Part shown: positions 12,956-13,359 of the stretch, piece by piece
Position numbering within the stretch: the stretch's first letter is position 1
Layout of the letters: the number at the start of each line of letters is the position of its first letter
NCBI GenBank assembly: GCA_965369635.1
Contig: CBDURC010000068.1
Location: 1-13,359 of the forward strand
Length of the DNA: 13,359 nucleotides
Source of the DNA: UBA3071 sp965369635
GTDB taxonomy: Bacteria > Chloroflexota > Anaerolineae > UBA3071
Direction of reading: 5' to 3'
The notes under the pieces: model-generated
The model's input: the letters and a program-made list of their open reading frames with translations, nothing else
Told to the model about the DNA's origin: nothing
The model's database searches: none
Translations under genes and position numbers: made by a program

Positions 12956-13359
12956 ATGAAGACGCTAGAGATTCCTGCGGACATGGAACTAGTCTACAAG
13001 AAGCCGGAGAGCCTGACCGACGCTCACACGATATATTGCCCCGGCTGCACCCACGGCGTCATCCATCGCCTCATCGCTGAGGTGCTGGACGAACTGGGGG
13101 TGCGGGAGCGAACCATCGGCATAGCCCCGGTGGGCTGTTCCGTGTTGGCCTACTACTACTTCAACGTGGATATGGCTGAGGCGGCCCACGGACGGGCGCC
13201 GGCCATGGCCACCGGCATCAAGCGCGTCAGCCCGGGCAAAGTGGTCTTCACTTACCAGGGTGACGGCGACCTGGCCTCTATCGGCATAGCGGAGATCGTC
13301 TATGCGGCCAATCGGGGCGAGTTGTTCACCACCATCTTCGTCAACAACGCCATCTACGG
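12956..13359 (+). CDS. 2-oxoacid:ferredoxin oxidoreductase beta subunit, thiamine-diphosphate-binding (VorA/KorB type), 3'-truncated
   Basis: The ATG at 12956 follows GGAGG with 8-base spacing, and the frame stays open to the window end (134 complete codons), so the gene is cut by the window and not by mutation. The visible part has the family features [12 protein letters not shown] (27-38), [30 protein letters not shown], and the thiamine-diphosphate/magnesium motif from GDGDLASIG (starting at residue 102) to the Asn-Asn pair at 130-131. It provides the thiamine-binding half of the active site with the alpha subunit. The order delta-alpha-beta suggests that a gamma subunit, if separate, follows outside the window. 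Confidence 0.93.
   Translation, partial: MKTLEIPADMELVYKKPESLTDAHTIYCPGCTHGVIHRLIAEVLDELGVRERTIGIAPVGCSVLAYYYFNVDMAEAAHGRAPAMATGIKRVSPGKVVFTYQGDGDLASIGIAEIVYAANRGELFTTIFVNNAIY

Overview
The window is GC-rich bacterial DNA with tightly packed genes, nearly all on the + strand. A large secreted protein with a Thr-Pro linker and a short YLPL-type tail, Pro/Thr-rich spacers after a lipoprotein signal, a pepF-type M3 peptidase, a 2-oxoacid:ferredoxin oxidoreductase operon and purine/pyrimidine mini inverted repeats at gene ends together suggest a Chloroflexota (Anaerolineae-like) bacterium, probably at least partly anaerobic. This placement is inferred from gene style, not from a marker gene.

Layout. 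(1) 2-2620: 3' part of a multidomain extracellular protein (YCF48/BNR-like repeats, CBM9-like domain, DNRLRE-like domain, Thr-Pro linker, YLPL tail). (2) 2622-2796, - strand: a complete tRNA-Pro(CGG) unit with promoter, encoded CCA and intrinsic terminator. (3) 2855-3955: GTPase YchF. (4) 4102-7424: likely operon of a pepF/M3 oligoendopeptidase, an alpha/beta hydrolase and a Tat-exported sulfite-oxidase-fold (MsrP/YedY-like) lipoprotein. (5) 7555-9500: arsenic module with its promoter and a candidate operator, an ArsR repressor that lacks the classical cysteine motif, a terminator, a second copy of the operator-like sequence, arsenite methyltransferase ArsM with a triplicated Cys-Cys motif, then a two-CBS-domain protein with its own promoter. 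(6) 9536-11381: strong hairpin, then a B12-binding radical SAM protein whose promoter predicts a nearly leaderless mRNA. (7) 11465-13359: delta, alpha and beta (cut by the window end) subunits of a VOR/KOR-type 2-oxoacid:ferredoxin oxidoreductase.

Working together: ArsR probably represses itself and arsM until arsenite is present, and ArsM then methylates it. The KorD/VorB/VorA-type proteins would oxidise a 2-oxoacid to acyl-CoA and reduce ferredoxin. The gamma subunit, if separate, should lie just past the window.

The most unusual signal is a set of small inverted repeats built from 7-8-nt units, each placed exactly at the 3' end of a gene (7424-7483, 11343-11382, 11685-11785, 12859-12937). 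Two of them share one octamer (AGCRGRGG) and are translated, giving adjacent oxidoreductase subunits unrelated-looking but mutually similar C-terminal tails. No CRISPR array, phage gene, transposase or rRNA was seen, and no gene-free stretch exceeds about 200 bases.
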